A DNA stretch of 64,000 bases from Vulcanimicrobium winogradskyi (GTDB taxonomy: Bacteria; Vulcanimicrobiota; Vulcanimicrobiia; Vulcanimicrobiales; Vulcanimicrobiaceae), in NCBI GenBank assembly GCA_003134965.1, contig PLDA01000002.1, forward strand, positions 806,001 through 870,000, in the 5' to 3' direction. The notes beneath the pieces are model-generated. The model made no database searches. It saw only the letters and a list, made by a program, of their open reading frames with translations, and was not told where the DNA came from. The position numbers were made by a program, and so were the translations under genes. Below, piece after piece: positions 34,304 to 42,701 of the stretch (position 1 is its first letter; each line of letters opens with the position of its first letter).

Positions 34304-37266
34304 ACCAGAGCTCGCCTAGTGTCGCGCCCTACCTGTTCGCGCAGGATTTCTACCGTACGCTGCCTGTCACGAACGTCGACATAGATCCAACGCCCGAACT
34401 CGTGGAGATTATTCACCGCGGGTATCCATAACGTTGTAGCAGCTCCCACTTTTGCCGCCTTCATTGGGTCATCACGGCCGCTTACCTCGAGAACAACCGT
34501 CAGTGGTTCTTCGTGCGGAGCGGGACGCCAGCGAACGAGAAAGTCGGGCTCGTATCGATGCGGCTGACCATAAAACACATACGGAATCGAGAATCCGAGC
34601 CCTTGGTTTTTCACATATGAGATGACCTCCGGCGCGTGTTCGAGCAATTCGGCAACCGTAGCTTCCCAGCCGGAATCGCAGACGACCCGATTAACGTGCG
34701 ACCGAACAGCCTTGTACGTTGGCTTCGTCGTATCAAACGCGATACTAGACGTTGAGCCAATCGGATCAAAGCCACGCAACCGAGGATAGATTCGTTGCGC
34801 TTCCGCAACGGCCACACCATCGCTCTGTGCAGCAACAATACCCTGATAGACCCGCTCTGCTGCTTCATTTCGATATCCGGCGAAGAGCAGCATCTGCACG
34901 AATGTATTTCCCGGCGTAGTAACCCAACCACCCTCTACATACTGCCGGACTGCATCCGCTGCCTGTCGAAAAAGCCACGGTCGCTGCGCGCCGTTTTCGT
35001 CACACAAATATCGTTCGAGCAATGTTTGCGCCACCGCAAAAATAATCTCGCCGATTCGCTTACTACGAAAGGCATCGAGATCATGCACCGCTGCGCTCCC
35101 TACAATCGGGTCCAACTCCGTCAAAGTCGGGAAGCGGTTCGGGTCGAGAATCATTCGAGATTCGTCGCCAAAACGCACAGCGATACGATCCTCCGCGAAG
35201 TGCCATCGGTAGGCGTCAACCCGGGGAAATGCAATCGCCAAGCCTGCTCGCTCCGGCAGTGCCCGAATATGCGTCGGTCCCGCTCGCTCGGGCTTTGGCA
35301 CCGATGAACCCGATGTGGGGACGAACGTAAATGGGATGCCATAAACCTCCGCGTATTCCGGAGAAAACCGGCCATCGGGGTCAGTTTCGTACGACGTACG
35401 TCGTAGGCCGCGCCCAACGACTTGCTCGCACAGCAGTTGCGTGCCAAAGGCTCGTACCCCGAGAACATGTGTCACGGTGTTCGCGTCCCACCCTTCGGTA
35501 AGCATTGAGACAGAGACGACACACCGGATCTCAGCACCGAGTTTACCCGGCTTCCCAACTGTATTCAGGACTTCCCGTAGCACATCTCCATCGTCAAGCG
35601 CATCCGACGTGCGACCTGGATAACGCCGTTCATACTCGCGCTTGAACTCCTCGATCTCCCGTCGGGCAGCCGCCTTGAAATCACTGGACAGAGGCTCGCC
35701 GCTTTCGATTTGCGCAGAGTCAATCAGTATTGTGCGGCGCGTTTCGGCCCACGCCCCATCATCTGCGTTTGCGAATAGCGGAAGGTGTCCCGAAACCAAA
35801 GTTCCGTCCGGAGCCTCATAACCACCGATCCAATCGGCGATCATCTTTGAAACCGCAGTGTTGCTGCAAATTACGATGAATACTGGCGGCGCAGCATCGC
35901 CTAACTCGGCGCGCGCAGCAAAGCGCTTCTCGTAATCCGCATACAATGTGCGCAACGCTGCTTCTAACGGAGCGGGGATGTCGTCTGGGTTGCCGGCATT
36001 GCCTGAGCGTCCACGCTTTGGTAAATCATCCTTGACACGCGACCATAGATCGCGAAACATCGGGACCCCAACGCCGCTCGCATCGTCTGAAACAGGAACG
36101 CGCGGGATCTTGACGATGCCACTTTCAATCGCATCGATCAATGAGAAATCCGAGACGGTCCATGGGAAGATCTCTCCTTCCGCAAACCCAGATCCGCGAA
36201 GCCATGCTGGTGTTGCAGACAAGTCGAATACGCGACGAATCGCGACGCGCCGTGACACCGCGAGCAGGCCGTTGAGCCAAAGCCGCGCCGCTTCAGCATT
36301 GCGCTTTGCTTCTTGCGCCTCGTCGCCGCGCAAGCCTTCGCGGTCGATCGGTTTGTCTCGATAGCAATGGTGTGCCTCATCGTTGATGACGATGATCGAT
36401 CGTTTTGTTCCGAGCGGTCGGAGAACCCGGCGAGCGACCTCCTCTGGCGTTTCGCGAAACTGGTCTCTCGGACCATCAGGTCCGCTCAGCACGGCCTTTG
36501 TAAGCTTTGAGCCTTCCATGCGGTCACGCTGTCCGAAGGCGTGATAGTTGACAATTTCGATCGAGAGTGCACTCATGCGTTCGAGCCATTCCGGACGAAC
36601 CACGTCGCGCGCTAGATAGTAGTTATCTGGCGCATTAGGTCGTAGGACGCGCAACCGATCTCGAATGGTCAAACCCGGCGCCACAATGAGAAAGGCATCG
36701 GCGAAGCGTGGATCTTGAGGCGCCGTGAGCTTGTTGAGTCCTTGCCACGCGATCAACATCGCCATTACTACCGTCTTACCGGAGCCTGTTGCCATCTTAT
36801 GAGCCAGCCGCGGCAAGCCGTCGCTGAAGTCTCGATTGATCTCGGCGAGTTTAGAGCCTATCCATGGCTCATGCCGCGGCGCGACCTCGGTCAGGTATAT
36901 TGCGGTCTCGACGGCCTCAACTTGGCAAAAAAATAAAGGTCGTGACCGGTCCGCAAGGCTCCAGTAGTCCAAAAGCATCTTGCTGACGGAAGTCGCACCT
37001 GCATAGTCACTACCGCGCCATGCATCAATCTTTGAGCGAACTTGGTTAATAAACTCATTAGGTCGCCGGCGCTCGTATCCCCAAGAACTCTCGAGAGAAA
37101 GCTGTTTGCTTTTCGTCGGCGCTATCGGAACAAAATACTCGCTCGAGCGCCGTTGCCGCACGATCTGCGGCGTGATGCCTTCGTCGTCGAAACGAAAGTG
37201 TTGGCCAGGCATCCGGTACGGCGAGTTCAGAATCGGATCATCAATCAACCGGTCAACGTTGCGCAC
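34300..37266 (-). CDS. type III-like restriction enzyme, helicase-nuclease subunit (Res)
   Basis: 988 residues from a GTG. Walker A ATGSGKTVVM lies at 159-168, a DEAH box at INDEAHHCYRD, and helicase motif VI at QVVGRGLRR after SMLTEGWDANTVTHVLG. The C-terminal part contains YEPDFLVRW followed by VVLEVSG, compatible with a PD-(D/E)xK-type nuclease. It resembles the BPTD_3080-like restriction endonucleases that pair with a Mod gene. It is first in the two-gene unit and shares its lower GC. It should cut unmodified invading DNA using ATP. Confidence 0.88.
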   Translation of the reverse strand: MRNVDRLIDDPILNSPYRMPGQHFRFDDEGITPQIVRQRRSSEYFVPIAPTKSKQLSLESSWGYERRRPNEFINQVRSKIDAWRGSDYAGATSVSKMLLDYWSLADRSRPLFFCQVEAVETAIYLTEVAPRHEPWIGSKLAEINRDFSDGLPRLAHKMATGSGKTVVMAMLIAWQGLNKLTAPQDPRFADAFLIVAPGLTIRDRLRVLRPNAPDNYYLARDVVRPEWLERMSALSIEIVNYHAFGQRDRMEGSKLTKAVLSGPDGPRDQFRETPEEVARRVLRPLGTKRSIIVINDEAHHCYRDKPIDREGLRGDEAQEAKRNAEAARLWLNGLLAVSRRVAIRRVFDLSATPAWLRGSGFAEGEIFPWTVSDFSLIDAIESGIVKIPRVPVSDDASGVGVPMFRDLWSRVKDDLPKRGRSGNAGNPDDIPAPLEAALRTLYADYEKRFAARAELGDAAPPVFIVICSNTAVSKMIADWIGGYEAPDGTLVSGHLPLFANADDGAWAETRRTILIDSAQIESGEPLSSDFKAAARREIEEFKREYERRYPGRTSDALDDGDVLREVLNTVGKPGKLGAEIRCVVSVSMLTEGWDANTVTHVLGVRAFGTQLLCEQVVGRGLRRTSYETDPDGRFSPEYAEVYGIPFTFVPTSGSSVPKPERAGPTHIRALPERAGLAIAFPRVDAYRWHFAEDRIAVRFGDESRMILDPNRFPTLTELDPIVGSAAVHDLDAFRSKRIGEIIFAVAQTLLERYLCDENGAQRPWLFRQAADAVRQYVEGGWVTTPGNTFVQMLLFAGYRNEAAERVYQGIVAAQSDGVAVAEAQRIYPRLRGFDPIGSTSSIAFDTTKPTYKAVRSHVNRVVCDSGWEATVAELLEHAPEVISYVKNQGLGFSIPYVFYGQPHRYEPDFLVRWRPAPHEEPLTVVLEVSGRDDPMKAAKVGAATTLWIPAVNNLHEFGRWIYVDVRDRQRTVEILREQVGRDTRRALV

Positions 37267-37365
37267 CTGAACAACTCCGTGAGCTCTAGTGGCTCTCGCT
37301 CAGACTTGGTCTTGCGAGCGTCCCTCACCTTGCGCAATGCAGCGTTGGCCCACGAGCAGCGCCCT

Positions 37366-37920
37366 CTACACCGGCGCGTTCTGCGCGGCGAGCTTCTCGA
37401 TGATCGCGCGGTTGAAGAGGAGCAAGTCGCTTGGGTTGCGCGAGGTGACCCAGTTGCCGTCCTGCACGACCGGCTGGTCGCGGTACAGTCCGCCCGCGTT
37501 GCGGATGTCGTCGGCGATCGAGGCGTAGCCGGTCAGCGTGCGGCCGCGCACGAGCTGCGCGGAGATCAGGACCTGCGGGCCGTGGCAGATCACGAACATC
37601 GGCTTCTTCGCTTGATCGAACTCGCGCACGAACCGCTGCACGTCTTTATTGGTGCGGATGTGATCGGGTGACTGTCCGCCGGGGATCAGCAGCGCGTCGA
37701 AGTCGTCGGCGGTCACGTCGGCGACGAGCTCCTCGGCTTTCACGCTCTGGCCTTCGTCGAGCCCGCGTTTGCCGCGAATCTTCTGCAGCGCACGGTCGTC
37801 GACTCCGACGATCGTGACGATCGCCCCCGCCTCTTCGAGCGCCCGGCGGGGCTCCAGCAGCTCAGATTCCTCGAAACCGTCTCCGACGAGGGCGGCGATG
37901 CGCTTACCTTCGATCTCCAT
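37366..37920 (-). CDS. DJ-1/PfpI family protein (type 1 glutamine amidotransferase-like)
   Basis: 184 residues from the second in-frame ATG (37920), where the Rossmann-like EGKRIAALVGDGFEESEL begins. FVICHGPQ carries the nucleophile-elbow Cys, and ALLIPGGQSPD and the late NPSDLLLFNRAI are typical. PfpI-like proteins act as general stress proteins, proteases or deglycases; the exact activity is not settled for the family. GC content returns to the genome norm here, marking the right edge of the restriction island. Confidence 0.88.
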   Translation of the reverse strand: MEIEGKRIAALVGDGFEESELLEPRRALEEAGAIVTIVGVDDRALQKIRGKRGLDEGQSVKAEELVADVTADDFDALLIPGGQSPDHIRTNKDVQRFVREFDQAKKPMFVICHGPQVLISAQLVRGRTLTGYASIADDIRNAGGLYRDQPVVQDGNWVTSRNPSDLLLFNRAIIEKLAAQNAPV

Positions 37921-37963
37921 AAGGGATCGGGCGTTCTCACCACGCACCCGCCCCGCCTCTTGG

Positions 37964-38470
37964 TTAGAGCGTGCCCGCCGTGTTCTGGACGGCCGCCCGG
38001 AGGAGGTAGGCGAGTTCGATCTCGAGCTTGCCGAGCGGGTCGATCACGGTGTCGTCGGTCAGCGCTTTGAGGACCGGGTTCCGCTTCGTCATGTCGCCTT
38101 CCGGGACGGCGTGGCGCGGGTTGATCTCGCGCATGTAGATCCGCGCGTCGTACCGGATCTGGCCGTCCGGCAGAAAGTACAGCGGGTCGAGCCCGCCGGC
38201 GTACACCTCGAGGCCGAGCAGTCCGGTCTGCTGCAGGAAGCCGATCGGCCGCAGTCGCAGCGCCCGGGCCAGCCGCGCCAGCGCCGGCACGCCGAGCCGC
38301 GCCTCGCCGGCGACGACACGCTCCACGAGTGCGGGGTCGAGTTCGGCGGCCGCGGCGAGGCCGCCGGCGTCGAGCTCTTTGGCCGCCGCGAGCCGCAGCA
38401 GCGCCTCGCCGAACGCACGGCCGCCGGCCGTGCCGGTCGCGCCGTCGTACGCCGCTTGCTGAAGGTCCAT
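37964..38470 (-). CDS. helix-turn-helix (XRE-like) protein
   Basis: 168 residues from the ATG at 38470, the first Met that gives coherent sequence in a frame open to 39004. Residues about 22-75 look like an XRE-type helix-turn-helix (DAGGLAAAAELDPALVERVV, LGVPALARLARALRL). The C-terminal half is unassigned. No Shine-Dalgarno precedes this ATG; on the RNA strand the upstream bases read CACCTCCCGG instead. It is divergent from fni by 45 bases and could regulate it or itself. Confidence 0.6.
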   Translation of the reverse strand: MDLQQAAYDGATGTAGGRAFGEALLRLAAAKELDAGGLAAAAELDPALVERVVAGEARLGVPALARLARALRLRPIGFLQQTGLLGLEVYAGGLDPLYFLPDGQIRYDARIYMREINPRHAVPEGDMTKRNPVLKALTDDTVIDPLGKLEIELAYLLRAAVQNTAGTL

Positions 38471-38515
38471 CCGGGAGGTGATCGCCGACCGCGGCGCGGA
38501 CGCCTCTTGCAACGT

Positions 38516-39529
38516 ATGGCGGAATCGACCGAGCAGCGGAAGTCGCGCCACTTGGACGTGTGCCTCGATGAGGACGTCGCGTCGCGCCTCGACGCGGGCT
38601 GGGAGGCGGTGCGGCTTCGCCACGAGGCGCTCCCCGAGATCGCCCTCGCCGACGTCGACGTCTCGACCGTATTCCTCGGCTTGGCGCTGCGCGCGCCGTT
38701 GCTGATCTCGTCGATGACCGGCGGAACCGTACGCGCCGCCGAGATCAACCGGCGCTTGGCGCGCGGCGCCGAGGCGGCCGGAATCGCGTTCGCGCTGGGC
38801 AGCGGGCGCGCGATGCTCGAGGACGACGGGCTGCGGACGACGTTCGACGTCCGCGCCGTGGCGCCGAAGGTCGTGGTGTTCGCGAACCTGGGCGCCGTCC
38901 AACTGAACTACGGGGTGCGTACCGAGGACGCGCGCCGGCTGGTCGACGCGCTCGGCGCGAACGGCCTCTACCTGCATCTGAACCCGCTGCAGGAGGCGCT
39001 GCAATCCGGCGGTGACACCAACTTCCGCTCGCTCGAGCCGAAAATCGCGGCGCTCTGCGCGGCGCTCGAGGTGCCGGTGATCGCGAAGAGCGTCGGTTCG
39101 GGGATCGCGCCTTCGACCGCGGCGCGGCTGGTCGACTGCGGGGTCGCCGCGATCGACGTCGCCGGCGCCGGCGGGACCTCGTGGGCGCGCGTCGAGGGGA
39201 AGCGATCGGGTGATCCCGCCCGCGAGCGGATCGCGGAGGCGTTCGGCGACTGGGGCTATCCGACGCCGCGCGCAACCGCCGCGCTGCGCGCCGCGCTGCC
39301 GCTCGTTCCGCTCGTCGCCAGCGGTGGGATCCGTGACGGCGTGCAGGTCGCGAAGGCGCTCGCGCTCGGCGCCGATCTGGCCGGACTCGCGCTCCCGTTC
39401 CTGCGCGCCGCCGACGAGTCCGACGCCGCCGTCGCGGCGCTGATCGACGAGCTCGTCACCGCGCTGCGGATCGCGCTGTTCGCGACGGGTTCGCGCGCGA
39501 TCGGCGAGCTGCGCGACGCGCTCGCCTAG
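38516..39529 (+). CDS. fni: isopentenyl-diphosphate delta-isomerase, type 2 (FMN/NADPH dependent)
   Basis: 337 residues from the ATG at 38516. Family motifs: RHLDVCLDEDV near the start, LLISSMTGG, AFALGSGRAML, HLNPLQEALQSGGDTNF (including the catalytic Gln/Glu region), AIDVAGAGGTSWARVEG and LVASGGIRDG. It interconverts IPP and DMAPP for isoprenoid and quinone side-chain synthesis. Length is normal. No clear Shine-Dalgarno is visible. The longer open frame from 37769 is antisense to the two genes upstream and lacks family sequence. Confidence 0.93.
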   Translation: MAESTEQRKSRHLDVCLDEDVASRLDAGWEAVRLRHEALPEIALADVDVSTVFLGLALRAPLLISSMTGGTVRAAEINRRLARGAEAAGIAFALGSGRAMLEDDGLRTTFDVRAVAPKVVVFANLGAVQLNYGVRTEDARRLVDALGANGLYLHLNPLQEALQSGGDTNFRSLEPKIAALCAALEVPVIAKSVGSGIAPSTAARLVDCGVAAIDVAGAGGTSWARVEGKRSGDPARERIAEAFGDWGYPTPRATAALRAALPLVPLVASGGIRDGVQVAKALALGADLAGLALPFLRAADESDAAVAALIDELVTALRIALFATGSRAIGELRDALA

Positions 39530-39538
39530 GGGGTAGCC

Positions 39539-41497
39539 GTGTTCGCCGCCGTCGTCCTTGCCGCGGCCGTCGCGGCGAGCGCCTCACCGACGCCTTCACC
39601 GGCGCCGAGTCCGAGCGCGCCGGCGCCGATCGGCAGCGTCACCGTCGTGAGCGGGAGCCCGCAGTCGCTGCACCGTGCGCCGCAGGCGGCGTCGGTGCTC
39701 GACGCGCGCACGCTGCGCGCTTCGACCGCGGCCTCGCTCGACCAAGTCCTGCGCGCGCTCCCCGGCTTCGACCGCGATCGCAGCAACGCACCGTTCACGA
39801 ACTACGGCCAGCTGCGGCTCTCGTTCGCCGGCGCGGGGAGCGATCGCGGCGCGCTATTCGTCGACGGCGTTCCGGCGCAGGACGGATTCGGCGGGCAGGT
39901 CGACTGGAACGCGCTGCCGCCCGGCGAGATCGAGCGCGCGGAGCTGCTGCGCGGTCCGGGCTCGGCGCTCTACGGATCGGGCGCGATCGGCGGAGCGCTC
40001 TCGCTCACGACGCTGCGCCCAGGCTCGCCGAACGAGTCGTTCGCGCTGAGCACCGGCGGGATCGACCGCGGCAGCGCGGCATTCGCCGGCGACCGGCAGG
40101 TCGGCGCCGTGCGCGCGCTGGTCTACGCCTCGACGCGGCGCTTGGCGTACGACGACATCCCGCCCGACCAGACCTCACCGGTCGACCGCAGCGCGCGCTC
40201 GACGGCGGACGTCATGCACGTGCAACTGCGCGCCGGCGACGCTCGAAGCGCCGTCCGGCTCGACGCGCTGGTCGCGGACGACGCGCAGGAAGACGGCCGC
40301 CCGTTCGCAGGCTTCTCGCGATCGACGCGCCAGCTCGCACTGAACTGGACGGACGTGCGCCGCGAATCGCTCGACCTCACCGCGTACGCGCGCGCGACGA
40401 CGCTGGTGAATCTCGCCGACCGTTTTCCGTCGGCGCCGGGCCAGCAGCTCTACACGCAGCACGTGCCGACCTCGGACGCCGGCATCCGCGCGCGCTGGTC
40501 GATCCCGCTCGACCGCGCCGGCGACGGAACCAGCGCGCTGACCGTGCTGCTCGACCATCACGCCGTCAGCGGCCGCAGCGACCAGCTCACGCCGGCGAAC
40601 GTCGTGCAGAGCGACGTCGCGGGAACGCAGCAGCTGGACGGCTTGGCCGTGCAGGCGGTGACGCAAGGCCGGCTGGGCGCGATCCTCGGCGCGCGCTACG
40701 ACACGGTCCGCACCGAGGCGCTCGGCGATCGCACGGCGGCCGCGATCTCGCCGCGGCTCGCGCTGCACTACGATCTTTCGCCCGCACTCGCGGTGCGTGC
40801 GGCATACGGCACGGGATTGCGCGCGCCGTATCTGAACGAGCTGGTGCGCAGCTTCCGTATCGGCACCGTGCTCGAGCAGAGCAACGCCGCGCTGGTCCCC
40901 GAACGCAGCCGCTCCACCCAGCTCGGGCTCGACCTCGCGAGCGCCGCGGGGCGGTTCGCGCTCGACTATACCGGGACGCGCGTCGCGAACGCGATCGGTT
41001 TTCAAACGATCTCGCCGACCGTGCAGCAGCGCGCGAACTTCGGCCGCACCGCGAGCGACGCGTTCACCGGCGAGTACGAACGGGCGTCACCGTGCGGGCG
41101 CGTGCGCGCGTTCGGGATCGCGCAGCACGCGCGCGTCGTCTCGGCGGCGGCGCCACAGATCGGCAAGCGGCTCGCGCTCGTCCCGGATTCGGCGGCGTCG
41201 CTCGGCGTCGAGCGCACGGTGCGCGCGCTGACCGGTTCGCTGGAGCTCTCGTACAGCGGCCCGACGTTCGCCGACGATCTCGAGCGTCAGCCGCTCGGTT
41301 CGGCGCTGCTGATCGGCGGCCGGCTGACGCTGCACGACGCGCGCGGCGACGCGCTCTCGCTCGCCGTCGACAACCTCGCCGACCGCGTGTACCTCACCAG
41401 CGTCGACCGGCTCGGTCCGCCGGCCTCGGTGACGCTGCGCCTCTCGGTTCCGGTCGGCGCGCGGCCGCCGGTTACGCCGGGCGCGGCGTGCGGCTGA
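39539..41497 (+). CDS. TonB-dependent outer-membrane receptor
   Basis: 652 residues from a GTG, nine bases after fni. A signal peptide leads to a Pro/Ser-rich stretch and a probable TonB box (VTVVSG, near residue 35). The plug domain follows, with DQVLRALPGF, ALFVDGVP, IERAELLRGPGSALYGSGAIGG. The remainder alternates as beta-barrel strands and ends in an aromatic/Val-rich region. It imports siderophore, cobalamin or another bulky ligand; which one is not readable. It shows that the host is diderm. The final 26 bases overlap the convergent Rieske gene. Confidence 0.9.
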   Translation: MFAAVVLAAAVAASASPTPSPAPSPSAPAPIGSVTVVSGSPQSLHRAPQAASVLDARTLRASTAASLDQVLRALPGFDRDRSNAPFTNYGQLRLSFAGAGSDRGALFVDGVPAQDGFGGQVDWNALPPGEIERAELLRGPGSALYGSGAIGGALSLTTLRPGSPNESFALSTGGIDRGSAAFAGDRQVGAVRALVYASTRRLAYDDIPPDQTSPVDRSARSTADVMHVQLRAGDARSAVRLDALVADDAQEDGRPFAGFSRSTRQLALNWTDVRRESLDLTAYARATTLVNLADRFPSAPGQQLYTQHVPTSDAGIRARWSIPLDRAGDGTSALTVLLDHHAVSGRSDQLTPANVVQSDVAGTQQLDGLAVQAVTQGRLGAILGARYDTVRTEALGDRTAAAISPRLALHYDLSPALAVRAAYGTGLRAPYLNELVRSFRIGTVLEQSNAALVPERSRSTQLGLDLASAAGRFALDYTGTRVANAIGFQTISPTVQQRANFGRTASDAFTGEYERASPCGRVRAFGIAQHARVVSAAAPQIGKRLALVPDSAASLGVERTVRALTGSLELSYSGPTFADDLERQPLGSALLIGGRLTLHDARGDALSLAVDNLADRVYLTSVDRLGPPASVTLRLSVPVGARPPVTPGAACG

Positions 41498-41792
41498 CCT
41501 GGACCTCGTCGTCCACGATCCGCACCTCGAACGTCTCGACCTCCGCGTAGTCGCCGAGCGTCATCTTGCCGCTCGCCAGGTCGAAGCACCAGGCGTGCCA
41601 CGGGCAGGTGACGGTCCGCCCCTCGATCCAGCCCTCGGCGAGCGGACCGCCCTGATGCGGGCACGTGTTTTCCAGGGCATAAAACGTCCCGCCGGCGTTA
41701 AACAACGCGATCTCACGCCGGTCGACGACGACGGTCGTCGCCGTTCCCGGCGCGACGTCGGCGACGCGCGCCACCGTCACGTAGTCAGTCAT
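41472..41792 (-). CDS. Rieske-type [2Fe-2S] ferredoxin (NirD/dioxygenase ferredoxin-like)
   Basis: 106 residues. The cluster ligands are CPHQGGPL and CPWHAWCFDL (Cys-His pairs). Size and layout fit the small cytoplasmic Rieske ferredoxins that serve dioxygenases or the NirD subunit of nitrite reductase. No partner oxygenase or reductase is nearby. The ATG is at 41792, directly against the end of a dispersed CCTTCGACACGCTCAGG repeat, and no normal ribosome site is present. An in-frame extension to 41933 would read through the repeat and is less likely. Confidence 0.85.
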   Translation of the reverse strand: MTDYVTVARVADVAPGTATTVVVDRREIALFNAGGTFYALENTCPHQGGPLAEGWIEGRTVTCPWHAWCFDLASGKMTLGDYAEVETFEVRIVDDEVQVSRTPRPA

Positions 41793-41811
41793 CCTGAGCG
41801 TGTCGAAGGAC
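41791..41811 (-). repeat. dispersed repeat copy abutting the Rieske start codon
   Basis: On the minus strand this reads GTCCTTCGACACGCTCAGGA, immediately followed by the TG of the Rieske ATG. It matches the copies at 62233, 62574 and 63406. Confidence 0.8.
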
Positions 41812-41849
41812 GGGCACGCCCGACCGTTCCGCGCCCATAGGAGGACGTC

Positions 41850-42143
41850 TTGCTCAAAGATTATCGCGACTGGCTGGAGTCGGAGTTGAAGCTGCTTGGC
41901 AACGCGAGTCACCACGCATACTCGTTCGGCCAAGCCAACATGGCGAAGCGCGCGCTCGAACGCCTCGACGCCGAGATCGCGCGCACGCTCTTCGTGCCGT
42001 TCGACCGCGCCGAAGCGCGCCGCGTGCTCACCGCGATCGAAGCGCTCGGCCAGGCGACGACCGGCCTCCCGCCTGAGCTGGAAGCGCTGCGCGAGGCGAT
42101 CAAGGTCGCGATGGTCCAGGAGAACGAGCCCGCCGACATCTGA
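41850..42143 (+). CDS. small conserved-looking helical protein, unknown
   Basis: 97 residues from a TTG at 41850 with a perfect AGGAGG five bases upstream (41839-41844). It is predicted mostly helical and amphipathic (YRDWLESELKLLGNASHH, ALERLDAEIARTLF), without membrane segments or Cys. It lies upstream of the rpsO promoter on the same strand. I do not recognise a family. Confidence 0.7.
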   Translation: MLKDYRDWLESELKLLGNASHHAYSFGQANMAKRALERLDAEIARTLFVPFDRAEARRVLTAIEALGQATTGLPPELEALREAIKVAMVQENEPADI

Positions 42144-42160
42144 GGGCGGCCGTCGCCTTT

Positions 42161-42189
42161 TTGACTGGGTAGCGCGGATTTGGTATGAT
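42161..42189 (+). promoter_or_regulatory. rpsO promoter
   Basis: TTGACT (42161-42166), a 17-base spacer and TATGAT (42184-42189) make a near-consensus sigma70-type promoter. It sits 67 bases before the rpsO start, leaving a leader of about 60 bases with AAAGGAG near 42238. Confidence 0.75.
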
Positions 42190-42256
42190 CCGTCGGTCGC
42201 CGTCGCGGGCCCACGGAGCCTGCGGACGCGCGAGTCGAAAGGAGACCAGTTACCCC

Positions 42257-42526
42257 GTGCCCCTGACCAAAGACGAAAAGGCGGGCCTCGCGACCAAGTA
42301 CGGCCGCGGCCCCAACGACACCGGCTCGGCCGACGTCCAAATCGCGATTCTGACGGCGTCGATCAACCAGCTGAACGAGCACCTCAAGGTCCACAAGAAG
42401 GACCACCACAGCCGCCGCGGCCTGCTGATGCAGGTCGGCCAGCGCCGGCGCCTGCTCGTGTACTTGCAGAACAAGGATCTCGAGCGCTACCGCAAGCTCA
42501 TCGGGGATCTCGGCCTGCGCAAGTAA
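42257..42526 (+). CDS. rpsO: 30S ribosomal protein S15
   Basis: 89 residues from the GTG at 42257, after AAAGGAG. Family sequence includes DTGSADVQIAILTASINQL, HLKVHKKDHHSRRGLL and VGQRRRLLVYL. S15 is a primary binder of the 16S rRNA central domain. As in many bacteria it is followed by pnp, and a terminator lies between them. Confidence 0.97.
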   Translation: MPLTKDEKAGLATKYGRGPNDTGSADVQIAILTASINQLNEHLKVHKKDHHSRRGLLMQVGQRRRLLVYLQNKDLERYRKLIGDLGLRK

Positions 42527-42546
42527 GCGCACTTCAGCGAACATCG

Positions 42547-42576
42547 GCACCGGCGGGGAGACCCGCCGGTGCTTTT
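42547..42576 (+). terminator. intrinsic terminator between rpsO and pnp
   Basis: Perfect 11-bp stem (GCACCGGCGGG / CCCGCCGGTGC) with a GAGA loop followed by TTTT. It lies 20 bases after the rpsO stop. Partial read-through would feed pnp. Confidence 0.85.
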
Positions 42577-42607
42577 CGTTGTGCGGCCTGCGCTAAGACA
42601 GCCAGGC

Positions 42608-42628
42608 ACAGCCGCGAAGGCGGCCTGT
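42608..42628 (+). promoter_or_regulatory. hairpin in the pnp leader
   Basis: ACAGCCGC (42608-42615) pairs with GCGG-CTGT (42620-42628, one bulged C) around a GAAG loop. It lies about 75 bases upstream of pnp in an otherwise A-rich leader. In E. coli a stem in the pnp leader is the site of RNase III cleavage and autoregulation; a similar role is inferred here only by position. Confidence 0.35.
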
Positions 42629-42701
42629 CGGATTTCGGCGAACCCGAGCCTGTTCACACAAAAACGAACGAACAGCAAAAGAACAGAAACTAGGAGTACC
42701 A

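Noticed and set aside
37769..38515. N-terminal extension of fni to a 586-residue protein
   Set aside because: The extra sequence is antisense to the PfpI and HTH genes and has no resemblance to the enzyme family.
41793..41933. Extended Rieske protein starting at 41933
   Set aside because: The extension runs through the dispersed repeat and opposite the small gene's ribosome site and start, and has no ferredoxin character.
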